From NCBI RefSeq assembly GCF_000154445.1, contig NZ_DS499566.1: a DNA stretch of 64,000 nucleotides. One strand, 5' to 3'. This DNA comes from Intestinibacter bartlettii (lineage in GTDB: Bacteria; Bacillota; Clostridia; Peptostreptococcales; Peptostreptococcaceae). The notes under the pieces are model-generated. The model saw nothing but the letters and a program-made list of their open reading frames with translations, did not search any database and was not told the DNA's origin. The position numbers and the translations under genes were made by a program. Positions 16,882-24,892 of the stretch are shown here, piece after piece (position 1 is the stretch's first letter; every line of letters starts with the position of its first letter).

Positions 16882-17658
16882 TTAAATAATTTCTTCTTTT
16901 AATCCTGGATTTTTAAGTTGATATTTTTTCATTTCTTCTATCATATTTTCTTTTATTGTTTTTGCAAGTTCAACTGTTTTTAATTTTGGATTTTTTAAGT
17001 GGTCATATATTGGTTCTAAAAATTCAACTTCTACATCTTTTGAATTTATTTTACCTACTGGTTGGTATCCTTCATAAGTGTGTAGTGAGTTTTTAATTAC
17101 CATTGGCACTATTGGGCATTTAGCTTTATATGCTATTTTTAAAGCACCTGGCTTAAAATCTGAGACTAAAGACTTTGGATCTTTTACCCAAGTTAAATCA
17201 CCTTCTGGGAATATCGCCATACTTTGGCCTTCTTTTATATTTTCTGCGCATTTATTAATGCTTTTTACCCCTTCACGATTATTTTCCCTATTAATATACA
17301 CAGATTTTGTAAGTTCTATCCAGTGTCTTAAAATAGGAATATTTCTCCATGTTGGAACATCTGCAATAACAACTCCAATTGGCTTTGGTGTACTAGATAT
17401 TAATATAAAACTATCTAACATACTAGAGTGATTTATGACAAACAATACTGGTTCTTTTGGCACTCTTTCTTTTCCCAAAATATTTAATTTAATATTTACC
17501 AAATCTAAAGATTTACTAGCTTGATCTTTTAAAAACTTAAATTTCTCTTCACTAGAATATTTATGAGGATTTTTCGTAAATTTTCTAATTAGAGGTAAAG
17601 AAGAAATAAAACCTATAATCTGATATATTGCAAATTTTAAATAATTAAACATTGTCAC
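16882..17658 (-). CDS. plsC: 1-acyl-glycerol-3-phosphate acyltransferase (PlsC family)
   Basis: 258 residues. NHSSMLDS (about 78-85) is the catalytic NHx4D box, and FPEGD (about 153-157) is the glycerol-phosphate-binding block. An N-terminal hydrophobic stretch can anchor it to the membrane. It makes phosphatidic acid from lysophosphatidate and an acyl donor. It is monocistronic and ends at a shared terminator. A paralog with another acyl acceptor cannot be excluded, so the symbol is a family name. Confidence 0.85.
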   Translation of the reverse strand: MTMFNYLKFAIYQIIGFISSLPLIRKFTKNPHKYSSEEKFKFLKDQASKSLDLVNIKLNILGKERVPKEPVLFVINHSSMLDSFILISSTPKPIGVVIADVPTWRNIPILRHWIELTKSVYINRENNREGVKSINKCAENIKEGQSMAIFPEGDLTWVKDPKSLVSDFKPGALKIAYKAKCPIVPMVIKNSLHTYEGYQPVGKINSKDVEVEFLEPIYDHLKNPKLKTVELAKTIKENMIEEMKKYQLKNPGLKEEII

Positions 17659-17793
17659 AACTCCTACTCATGTATTTTTTCCCAATAAATCATTTTATCA
17701 TATACTTTTATATTAGTAAATATTTTTACTAATTATAAAAAGTTTATTCTAAAATTTTTATAATTATATAAACTTTATAAAGGAGGTTTTTTA

Positions 17794-18027
17794 ATGCTAA
17801 ATAGAACTCTTGTAATAAATATTCACACTTTCACAGGAGAATACATAAATTTGAATTTACCTGTGGAATTTGTAAAAAGGCTAATTGACAATAATTGTTT
17901 TGATTTTTTCTATTATAAAGAAGATGCTATCGACTGCGACAAATTATTAAAACTTGTAAATAATGCCTTTAACTACGATTTAACTGGTTATATGGCGAAA
18001 TTACAACTGCAGATAATAATCATATAG
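17794..18027 (+). CDS. small SHOCT-like/unknown protein, probably frameshifted
   Basis: 77 residues as read, with AAGGAGG before ATG. The body (LVINIHTFTGEYINLNLPVEFVK, then a charged helical part) resembles small Clostridia proteins that end in GxI...TADGDHxxIxI. Here the frame drifts after NYDLTGY. Restoring one base at about 17992 reads GEITTADNNHIELSIN and stops at 18044, which fits that ending. So the intact gene is probably 17794-18044 with one base lost. Function unknown. Confidence 0.6.
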   Translation: MLNRTLVINIHTFTGEYINLNLPVEFVKRLIDNNCFDFFYYKEDAIDCDKLLKLVNNAFNYDLTGYMAKLQLQIIII

Positions 18028-18127
18028 AACTCAGTATAAATTAGTTTGTAATATTTTCCATTTTTAGTTTTATTATATTTTATATGGGTATGTATTAAAT
18101 ATAATAAAAACGGGAGGAATCTTTATA

Positions 18128-18319
18128 ATGGATAGATTATTAGAACTTATAAATAGAAAATTTTTAAAAGATAGCGAGTTTTTAGAATTAGAAGATAATG
18201 ATAATGTAATTTCATGTGAATACTACAGACCGCACAACGCTCATTACAAAGAATTTTTAGTTACTATAAATAATAATGGAAAAATCGAAGAACATATAGT
18301 TTGTTATAAAGCTATGTAA
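18128..18319 (+). CDS. small hypothetical protein (63 aa)
   Basis: Begins at ATG with GGGAGG nine bases upstream, and a terminator follows immediately. Acidic and charged, no membrane segment, one cysteine in VISCEYY and one near the end. No recognised motif. It may be co-transcribed with the gene before it, about 80-100 bases upstream. Confidence 0.55.
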   Translation: MDRLLELINRKFLKDSEFLELEDNDNVISCEYYRPHNAHYKEFLVTINNNGKIEEHIVCYKAM

Positions 18320-18320
18320 T

Positions 18321-18362
18321 AAAAAGTACTGTTTAGATATTATAATCTATACAGTACTTTTT
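18321..18362. terminator. bidirectional terminator
   Basis: AAAAAGTACTGT / ACAGTACTTTTT stem between convergent genes. Confidence 0.8.
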
Positions 18363-18376
18363 ATTAGTCTTTATAT

Positions 18377-19849
18377 TTATTTTCTTAAGATTTCTTTTAC
18401 TTTTTCACTATTGTTATAAGGACTGTTTGGGTCACTTCCTCTTAAATCATAAAAAGCATTTTTTGCATCTTGTAATCTATCATTTTTATAATATAGCATT
18501 CCAAGATGATAATAAGAGTCATCATAAAAATTACTAGACGCCTTATATGTATTTACAAACTTTTTATAGTATTTTATAGCATTATCATCATCACCTAGTT
18601 TTTGATATGAAAGAGCCATATTATAAATTGCATCTTCTCTAAATTTATATGTATCATTAGCTTTTAAAGAATACTCGTAATATTTTATAGCTGTTTTATA
18701 ATCTCCTGCTTGTTTGTATTTATTAGCACTAAAGTAAAGATTTTCTGCTCCTTTTGCTATTTCAGTAGCTTCTTTTTCTTGTTCTTTTAATTTTTCGTCA
18801 TTTTCTTTAGCATCTTCTTCTGTTTTTTGTGCTTCATTTAATTTTTCATCTTTTTTAGAAAGTTCCTTATCTTTTTCATTTAATTCACTTTCTTTTGAAC
18901 TTATTTGCTCGTTTAAATCATTAATTTTCTTTTGGTTATTTATATAAAAAGCACCCATACAAACTATAAGTATTGCAATTACAGAATATAAAATTATATG
19001 CTTTTTATCTTTTTTATTACTTTTCTTATTTGTTTTAGATATTTCTTCTTTTGTAGTACTTTCTTCAGTTTTCACTTCTACATTTTTATTTATACTATTT
19101 TCGATATTTTCTCCATCTTCATTAAATTTCTCAAAAATCGGATTATCCTTATCTATACATCTAAGCTCTTCTAACAAAGCTTTCTTTTTAGCATTATCTC
19201 CAACTCTATCATAAAGAAGTATAGATATTACATATGGCTCTATAAGCTCTGGTTCTTCTAATTTTAAACTATCGAATATCTCTATTGATTCTTCGTTTAA
19301 TTCTTCATTTATAAATCTTATTGAGTGGTTGTATCTTTCTAAGAAAACTTTAAAATCCTTAGATGATAATAAGTTTACATATTTTCTAGACAACTCATTA
19401 TTGCCATAGCATTGACTTGTATAGAAGCTTTCAAATGCTTTTGAGAAATCACATTTTAATAAATATAAAAGACCTTTTAGGTTTAGTATATCTGGATCTT
19501 TTGGATTTAATTTAAATGCTTCTTCTATAAACTCAACTGCTTTAGTAATATAATGTCTAGTCGCTAAATCAAGTGCATTATTGTACTTGTTATAAGAGTC
19601 TAATTTAATTTCTTTTGAAATCTCACTCGAATTAGTTTTAAGTTCTTTTTGTAAATTTAAAATCGTCTCATTTTTATAATTCGAAGTAACGTATGTTTGC
19701 TTTAATGCCTTTAATGTTTTATTATCTTCATTTTCATCTTCATCTATTTTAAAAAATGTATAGTCACTTTTATTTTCTTCTACTAAAGAAATGTCCATTA
19801 TTTTTCTAGGCATATTTTCAATATCTAAAACTATATGTTCTGCTAAAAT
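18377..19849 (-). CDS. membrane-anchored TPR protein with a coiled coil
   Basis: The clear ATG at 19813 gives 478 residues but lacks a ribosome site. The frame is open for 14 more codons up to AGGAGG, and the best-spaced codon after it is ATT at 19849 (an AUU start), giving 490 residues. Order: cytosolic TPR-like helices (about 60-230 from the ATG), one membrane helix (about 270-290), a Lys/Glu coiled coil (about 295-345) and at least three TPR units (ENLYFSANKYKQAGDYKTAIKYYEYSL, then AIYNMALSYQKLGDDDNAIKYYKKF). It is probably a cell-envelope scaffold. No enzyme domain. Confidence 0.75.
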   Translation of the reverse strand: MLAEHIVLDIENMPRKIMDISLVEENKSDYTFFKIDEDENEDNKTLKALKQTYVTSNYKNETILNLQKELKTNSSEISKEIKLDSYNKYNNALDLATRHYITKAVEFIEEAFKLNPKDPDILNLKGLLYLLKCDFSKAFESFYTSQCYGNNELSRKYVNLLSSKDFKVFLERYNHSIRFINEELNEESIEIFDSLKLEEPELIEPYVISILLYDRVGDNAKKKALLEELRCIDKDNPIFEKFNEDGENIENSINKNVEVKTEESTTKEEISKTNKKSNKKDKKHIILYSVIAILIVCMGAFYINNQKKINDLNEQISSKESELNEKDKELSKKDEKLNEAQKTEEDAKENDEKLKEQEKEATEIAKGAENLYFSANKYKQAGDYKTAIKYYEYSLKANDTYKFREDAIYNMALSYQKLGDDDNAIKYYKKFVNTYKASSNFYDDSYYHLGMLYYKNDRLQDAKNAFYDLRGSDPNSPYNNSEKVKEILRK

Positions 19850-19907
19850 AATAATCGCCTCCTAATATTTCATATACTCTAAGATAACATATTTATAAAT
19901 TATAGTC

Positions 19908-19946
19908 AAAAAAAATCCTCCATTTGGTATTAAATGAAGGATTTTT
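19908..19946 (-). terminator. terminator after the Fis-type regulator
   Basis: AAAAATCCT...AAGGATTTTT stem, with a second inner pairing ATTT/AAAT. It lies just after the regulator stop at 19952. Confidence 0.7.
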
Positions 19947-19951
19947 AAATA

Positions 19952-20542
19952 TTATTTTATATTATATTTTTTTACTTTTCTGTACAATGTAGCAATACCT
20001 ATATTTAATGCTTCTGCAACTTGTTTCATTTCCTGAGTATTGCTTCCGTATTTTTTTATCGCTTTTTCTATTTCTTCTTTTTCCAATTGTTCAACTGTTT
20101 TTATCTCTTCTTTATACATCTCATCTAGTTTGAAAGAAATTAAGTCAGACATGCTTCCTACAAAATCTCTTAATTCTTTATCTTTAGACAATAACTTTTG
20201 TTTTTGTTCTTGTGTAAAAGCCGCTATCCCTAAAACTCCTAGGTTTTCATCTCCTAATTTTATAGGAGTGCATATATCTGCTAGTTCCTTACAATGTTCT
20301 CTGCTAGAACATATTTTGCAGCTTTGCTCTATATCTTTGTTTATAACATGCGCATTTCCTGTTTTTAAAACATTTGAATAAACAGCTTCTTCTGAGATTT
20401 TATCTCCTATTTTATCTTTAAAAATACCAGTACCTGCAATTCTATATAAATCTTTTGATACCACGGTAACATCGACATCTAGTACATTAGAAATATTTTG
20501 ACAAATATCTTGAATATACTGGGTTATATCATTAAGCTTCAT
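19952..20542 (-). CDS. sensor-Fis regulator without an AAA+ domain
   Basis: 196 residues. The N-terminal 130 form a GAF/PocR-like sensor with a cysteine group CKICSSREHC (about 75-84). The C-terminal 45 are a Fis-type helix-turn-helix (EKEEIEKAIKKYGSNTQEMKQVAEAL...ATLYRKVKKYNI). This sensor and HTH normally flank an AAA+ sigma-54 activation domain; here that domain is absent and only a short helix joins them. It probably acts as a simple DNA-binding sensor, perhaps for redox or metal through the cysteines. Confidence 0.7.
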   Translation of the reverse strand: MKLNDITQYIQDICQNISNVLDVDVTVVSKDLYRIAGTGIFKDKIGDKISEEAVYSNVLKTGNAHVINKDIEQSCKICSSREHCKELADICTPIKLGDENLGVLGIAAFTQEQKQKLLSKDKELRDFVGSMSDLISFKLDEMYKEEIKTVEQLEKEEIEKAIKKYGSNTQEMKQVAEALNIGIATLYRKVKKYNIK

Positions 20543-20601
20543 ATCTGCACCCCCTATAATTTATATTTTCTTTTGTTTCTCATTTTTTATTCTAACTACA
20601 A

Positions 20602-21801
20602 TTAATGACTTCTACTTAAGTAAGCAGATGTACATACAGCTTCTTTTTTGATTTCTTTTTTATTATTATCGTAGTATGTTCTATAAGTTGTTATATTGTA
20701 ACCGTATTTTGTGCTTATTTCTATATTTTTTTTATCGCTTTTATGTCCGAATATTTGGCATTTTATTACTCCGTCTTTATAATTATTTTTTATAAAAACA
20801 GGATGTTTATAGTTGTTTTTAAATACAAAATCTATACCTGAGTCTGAAACTGTGGCATCTCTTCCCAAATCAACATATGTTGATGGTATTGAGTGGTTTG
20901 TTCTAGATACTATATCTAGCCCTGAGTATAATACAGCATTGAATAAAGTAGATGAAACTTGACATACACCGCCTCCAATTCCATATGCAACTTTACCACT
21001 GCTTATTACATGTGCAAGTTTGTATCCATTTTCTGCACTTCTAACACCTGTATGTTTATTATAAGAAAATGTTTCTCCAGGCATAAGTATTACATCACTT
21101 GTTTTTTTAGTAGCTAGCTTTATATTTTGAACTCTTCCATACCCTGAATCATAAAGTGTTGTAGAGTAACTGCCTAGCAATGTATCTATACCTTTTAAAT
21201 CTGAACTTTTTATTTTAGGTTTAATCTGTGATACTACTAATTTTTGAGTAGATTTTCCTTTATTTATATCTTCAATAAAATTCTCCTTTGTTTTTTCTAT
21301 GTCTAATTTTAGACCAGTTTCTTCTTTTACAACTTTTACTTTTTTCTTTTCTATTTTTATAGTTGCATCTTTAGAATCTTTATTTACTTCTTTTGATATT
21401 TTTTCAAGTTCAGATTTTAATTTATCTTCATCACAGTTCATGACTAGGTTTACTTTTGTTTTAATACCAGCTAAATTTTGTAATGATTTAAATATGTTTT
21501 GTATTATATTGCCCTTTCTATTTACATCATATGCCTTATTTATTGTTTTATCTAGATCATAATTTATGTCTAGAGTTTTTGGGTCTATATCCCAAGTTTT
21601 TTCTTTGTAGTTAAATTTAAAAGATTGTATTTTATATTCGCTACTTAGTTTATCTTTAGCTTCATCTTTTGTTAAATCACCGATATTAATATTTTGTACA
21701 TATACATTTTTAGATATTTTATCTCCATTTATACAATAAACACCTAATCCTGTCAATATTAATATCAACAAAAAAATGGATAAAATAATCTTTTTTTTCA
21801 T
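20602..21801 (-). CDS. VanW family cell-wall protein
   Basis: 399 residues. An N-terminal signal anchor (KKKIILSIFLLILILTGLG) is followed by a peptidoglycan-binding-4-like domain (about 40-195) and the VanW domain (about 230-350) with PGETFSYNKHTG, GIGGGVCQVSSTLFNA and RTNHS...TYVDLGRDA. VanW proteins are envelope proteins of unclear enzymatic role and, despite the name, do not alone give vancomycin resistance. A TTG lies two codons earlier, but spacing from GGAG favours the ATG at 21801. Confidence 0.88.
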   Translation of the reverse strand: MKKKIILSIFLLILILTGLGVYCINGDKISKNVYVQNINIGDLTKDEAKDKLSSEYKIQSFKFNYKEKTWDIDPKTLDINYDLDKTINKAYDVNRKGNIIQNIFKSLQNLAGIKTKVNLVMNCDEDKLKSELEKISKEVNKDSKDATIKIEKKKVKVVKEETGLKLDIEKTKENFIEDINKGKSTQKLVVSQIKPKIKSSDLKGIDTLLGSYSTTLYDSGYGRVQNIKLATKKTSDVILMPGETFSYNKHTGVRSAENGYKLAHVISSGKVAYGIGGGVCQVSSTLFNAVLYSGLDIVSRTNHSIPSTYVDLGRDATVSDSGIDFVFKNNYKHPVFIKNNYKDGVIKCQIFGHKSDKKNIEISTKYGYNITTYRTYYDNNKKEIKKEAVCTSAYLSRSH

Positions 21802-21822
21802 TAACAAACTCCTAATAAAACA

Positions 21823-23236
21823 TTATATTTTGCTTATTTTATCATCAATACATTTATATATTGTTTTATCGTACATATTTACTAAATAAACTTCTTTAGT
21901 TAAAGAAAACCATCCTTTTTTAACTAAAGCGTAATAGTAAATATTGTTGTTTTTCTTTAATAATTTATTTAATTCATCTTCGTTTACGTATTTTGTAATC
22001 TCTGATTTATATTTCATTTCTAAATCATTGTATTTTTCATGTTTATCGCTTAATTTATCTTTTACTAAAGTTGCAGCATCTTTAGAGCTTATTGCAAATA
22101 CGTAATTACCTTGTTCATCAACTTTATAATATCCATCACTGTATTCACAGCCATAATCTACTTTTTCTGATTTGTATGAATATATTTTTTTATCTTTAGC
22201 TTCTACTAAAACTTCATTAAATATTTTGTTGTCACGCACAACTTCTGCATAATAATAAAGCTTGTCATCTATCGTCTGTTGATATGATATAACTGATAAT
22301 TCTTCTCTATTTACACCACTTTTTTTACTTATCAAGTTTAAGATATCATCAGATGTTAGAGTGAATACAGATATTTTTTCTTTATATTCATCTTCTAGTT
22401 TTTCTATTTTTTCATCATTTGGATAATATGGTTTTAAGTAAGTTAAATAAACTAATGCCTCCTCGTATTCTCCTTTTTTAGAAGAGTTACCAGCTTGGCT
22501 TATGTAGTGATCATACATTAGTTTTATACATTCTTTTTTTCTACTTTCTGCTAAATTGTAGTATTTTTTATCTTCTTCAACTACCTTGTCATACTTATCT
22601 ATAGCTTCTTTATATTTTTTTATCTGTTGGAATTTACTTGCTTGCTTATATACTTCTCGCGATTGGTATATTGTTTCTATATTATTTTTATATTCATCTA
22701 AATCCTGATAAATTCCTTTTAATGAAAGTAGTAACTTCCATATAAGAAGAAGCTTTTTCATAAGTGATATTTTCATCTATGTACATCTGCTCTACTCTAG
22801 AAGATATATCAAGCAGTTGGTTTACATCTATTTGTATGTCTTCTAATGCATTTATGGTATTTATAAGCCCTGAGTATTGCTCTTTCGACATCTCACCAGT
22901 TACATACTTATCTCCACTAGTCGCAACTAATGCAGATAATTTATTTGATGCAACATTATTAAATTTATTCATTTTAGATGCTGAGAATTCTTTTTCTAGA
23001 TCTTTATAGTAATCATATGCTTGTGCATATTTTCTGCTAGATATATCATCTACTAATATATTAGCTTCTTTTTTTACACTAAAGTCTGAGTTACTAATAA
23101 AAAGAACTATTAAAAGTATTAAAAAAGCCACCAATGACAAAGATAGACTGACCAAATATTTTTTACTTGCCCTAATATTGTCAATTCCATACTCAATTTG
23201 ATCTCTTAATGTTTCAAAAATTTTTTTTAAATTCAT
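21823..23236 (-). pseudogene. membrane-anchored repeat protein split by a one-base frameshift
   Basis: Two overlapping frames make one protein of about 470 residues. The first part (ATG 23236) has a cytosolic start, one membrane helix (SLSLSLVAFLILLIVLFIS, about 29-47) and an extracellular helical part; it runs into an early stop at 22694. The second frame continues GIYQDLDEYKNNIETIYQSREVYKQ. Removing one A from AAAA at about 22716 joins them as FIKGIYQDLDEYK. The rest has TPR-like helices (about 190-260) and a beta-rich C-terminal domain. It is either a true pseudogene or a sequencing error in a homopolymer. Function unknown. Confidence 0.7.
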
Positions 23237-23418
23237 CCATCTTTACCTTCCTGTTAGTTTAGTTTTATAATTTATTATACCATATTATTTGATTAGCATA
23301 TTATGTATTTATATACTTTTTTATAACAGAAAGGAAATTATTTTCAATCAAATCTTTATTTCTAAAGTTTTGTATATATTAAATTTTTATTTAGGTATTT
23401 TTATATTAAAGAAAAAAT

Positions 23419-23452
23419 AAAGTTAGAAGATATTATTTATACATCTAACTTT
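23419..23452 (-). terminator. terminator overlapping the phosphatase stop codon
   Basis: AAAGTTAGA / TCTAACTTT stem followed on the minus strand by TTATTTTTTC. Confidence 0.7.
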
Positions 23453-24227
23453 AATTATATATATATATATATATTATACTTATATCGTCTTTTGAACCGT
23501 ATTTGCTTATATTACTCAAGTGTTTTTTGTATATATTTCTTAGATATCTATTTGAAAATATATCTTTCTCTAAAATCTGAAATGTTCTATCTAATTCTGA
23601 TTTTAATTTGTGATAAGTTTCAAAACTATTTATAAATCCATCTGTAGATATTACTAATTTAAAATCCTTATTCATTTTTAAAATACTATACTGCATCTTT
23701 TCTTCACAATTATATAAAGCAAGTGAATTTACAAATTTAAAATTATTATTTTTAAATACATTTACATAGTCTTTATCTTCTTTTATTAAAATACTCGAAT
23801 CTCCTAAATTAAAAAATACTATATATTCTTTTAAAAAAATTACAAAACTCAAAGTCGTTCCAAAAAGCATATAATCTAATTTATATACTTTGTAGTTTCT
23901 TTTATAAAACTCTCTATATACTAAGTCTCGCCACTTGTTTTTTATATCGTTTTGCACTTTTTTATTTTTTAAATCGCATATAAAGTTTTGCTCGCCTTTT
24001 TCTATATCTTCATTTAATTTATAAGTTTTCAATATCTCAAATACACTTTGACATGCAAGGTATGATCCTATATGGCTATATTTAAATACATCCATACTAT
24101 GTCCATCTGCGACTGTACAAACTGCATAGTTTTTATACTTCTTATAAAGAAAAAAATCTTGTGATGAAGAAGATTTTACTATATTTTTATATCCAACAGC
24201 ACCTTCACCAAATATATTAACTTCCAT
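23451..24227 (-). CDS. PP2C-family protein phosphatase-like protein
   Basis: 258 residues. PP2C landmarks in order: SSQDFFL (about 22-28), VADGHS (about 39-44), MLFGTTLSFVI (about 119-129), FFNLGDSSILI (about 137-147), LVISTDGF (about 191-198) and GSKDDISII near the end. It would remove phosphate from Ser/Thr proteins with Mn or Mg. No partner kinase is in the window. The last residues (YIYIYIYN) are encoded by an AT dinucleotide run, so the C-terminus is prone to length change. It sits in a block with TPR membrane proteins. Confidence 0.75.
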   Translation of the reverse strand: MEVNIFGEGAVGYKNIVKSSSSQDFFLYKKYKNYAVCTVADGHSMDVFKYSHIGSYLACQSVFEILKTYKLNEDIEKGEQNFICDLKNKKVQNDIKNKWRDLVYREFYKRNYKVYKLDYMLFGTTLSFVIFLKEYIVFFNLGDSSILIKEDKDYVNVFKNNNFKFVNSLALYNCEEKMQYSILKMNKDFKLVISTDGFINSFETYHKLKSELDRTFQILEKDIFSNRYLRNIYKKHLSNISKYGSKDDISIIYIYIYN

Positions 24228-24303
24228 AAAACCTCCTAATAATCCTATTATTATTTAGTTTATTTAAGGTTTAATTTATTTATTCTAATTTTAACATAAA
24301 AAT

Positions 24304-24324
24304 AAGCACCACTTTGTGATGCTT
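24304..24324 (-). terminator. terminator after the two-TM protein gene
   Basis: AAGCATCAC / GTGGTGCTT stem read on the minus strand, followed by ATTTTTAT. Confidence 0.65.
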
Positions 24325-24366
24325 ACTTTTATATTAAACTCGTATATTAACTTTTTTAAATTGTCA

Positions 24367-24681
24367 CTAAGATATTTCTCTTCTTTTGTTGTTTCTTTGT
24401 ATGTTGTTTTGGGGTGTTTTCGTCCTTTGTACTTCTTTCTTAACTGGTCTTCTACTAGTTCTTTTTGGTGTTTTATTAAAAATATAATCTTGTCTAGCAA
24501 AAATAAGACCTACAAATAACATTGAAAAGCATAATCCACCTAAAAGTAGATATACTATTCCGACACGCTCTACTCCCATTATTTTATTACCAATCATTAG
24601 TACTAGCATTGCAAAAAAAGTTACTAATAAAGATGTAAGTAAAGTTTTAAAAATTCTTTTGAAAACATTCTTCATAACCAT
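24367..24681 (-). CDS. small two-TM protein with a basic tail
   Basis: 104 residues. Two membrane helices (about 13-30 and 41-60) are followed by a C-terminal tail very rich in Arg, Lys and Thr (KTPKRTSRRPVKKEVQRTK). The tail should face the cytosol and could bind nucleic acid or acidic lipid. No known family is recognised. It lies upstream of the phosphatase gene on the same strand but is separated from it by a terminator. Confidence 0.55.
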   Translation of the reverse strand: MVMKNVFKRIFKTLLTSLLVTFFAMLVLMIGNKIMGVERVGIVYLLLGGLCFSMLFVGLIFARQDYIFNKTPKRTSRRPVKKEVQRTKTPQNNIQRNNKRREIS

Positions 24682-24892
24682 CCACTCCCAAAAATTATAA
24701 TTTCCTTCAACTTATATAATAGCAAAATTTTACACAAATATCAATTGTTATCGCAATATTAATATGTTTTTGTTATATTTTGTTATTATTTCTTAATTTC
24801 TTCATATGCATATTTTACAATTTATAAATTGTAACAATACTTTTGTTTTTTAATAATATAAATATAAAGATTAAATTTAAAGAGGTGATATT

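Noticed and set aside
24291..24500. Minus-strand frame of 69 codons overlapping the two-TM protein gene
   Set aside because: It is an alternative frame of the gene at 24367-24681, crosses its terminator and lacks a ribosome site.
24809..24817. Sigma-K/E promoter of cotE
   Set aside because: CATATTTTA fits the -10, but I see no convincing -35, so it is mentioned only in the gene entry.
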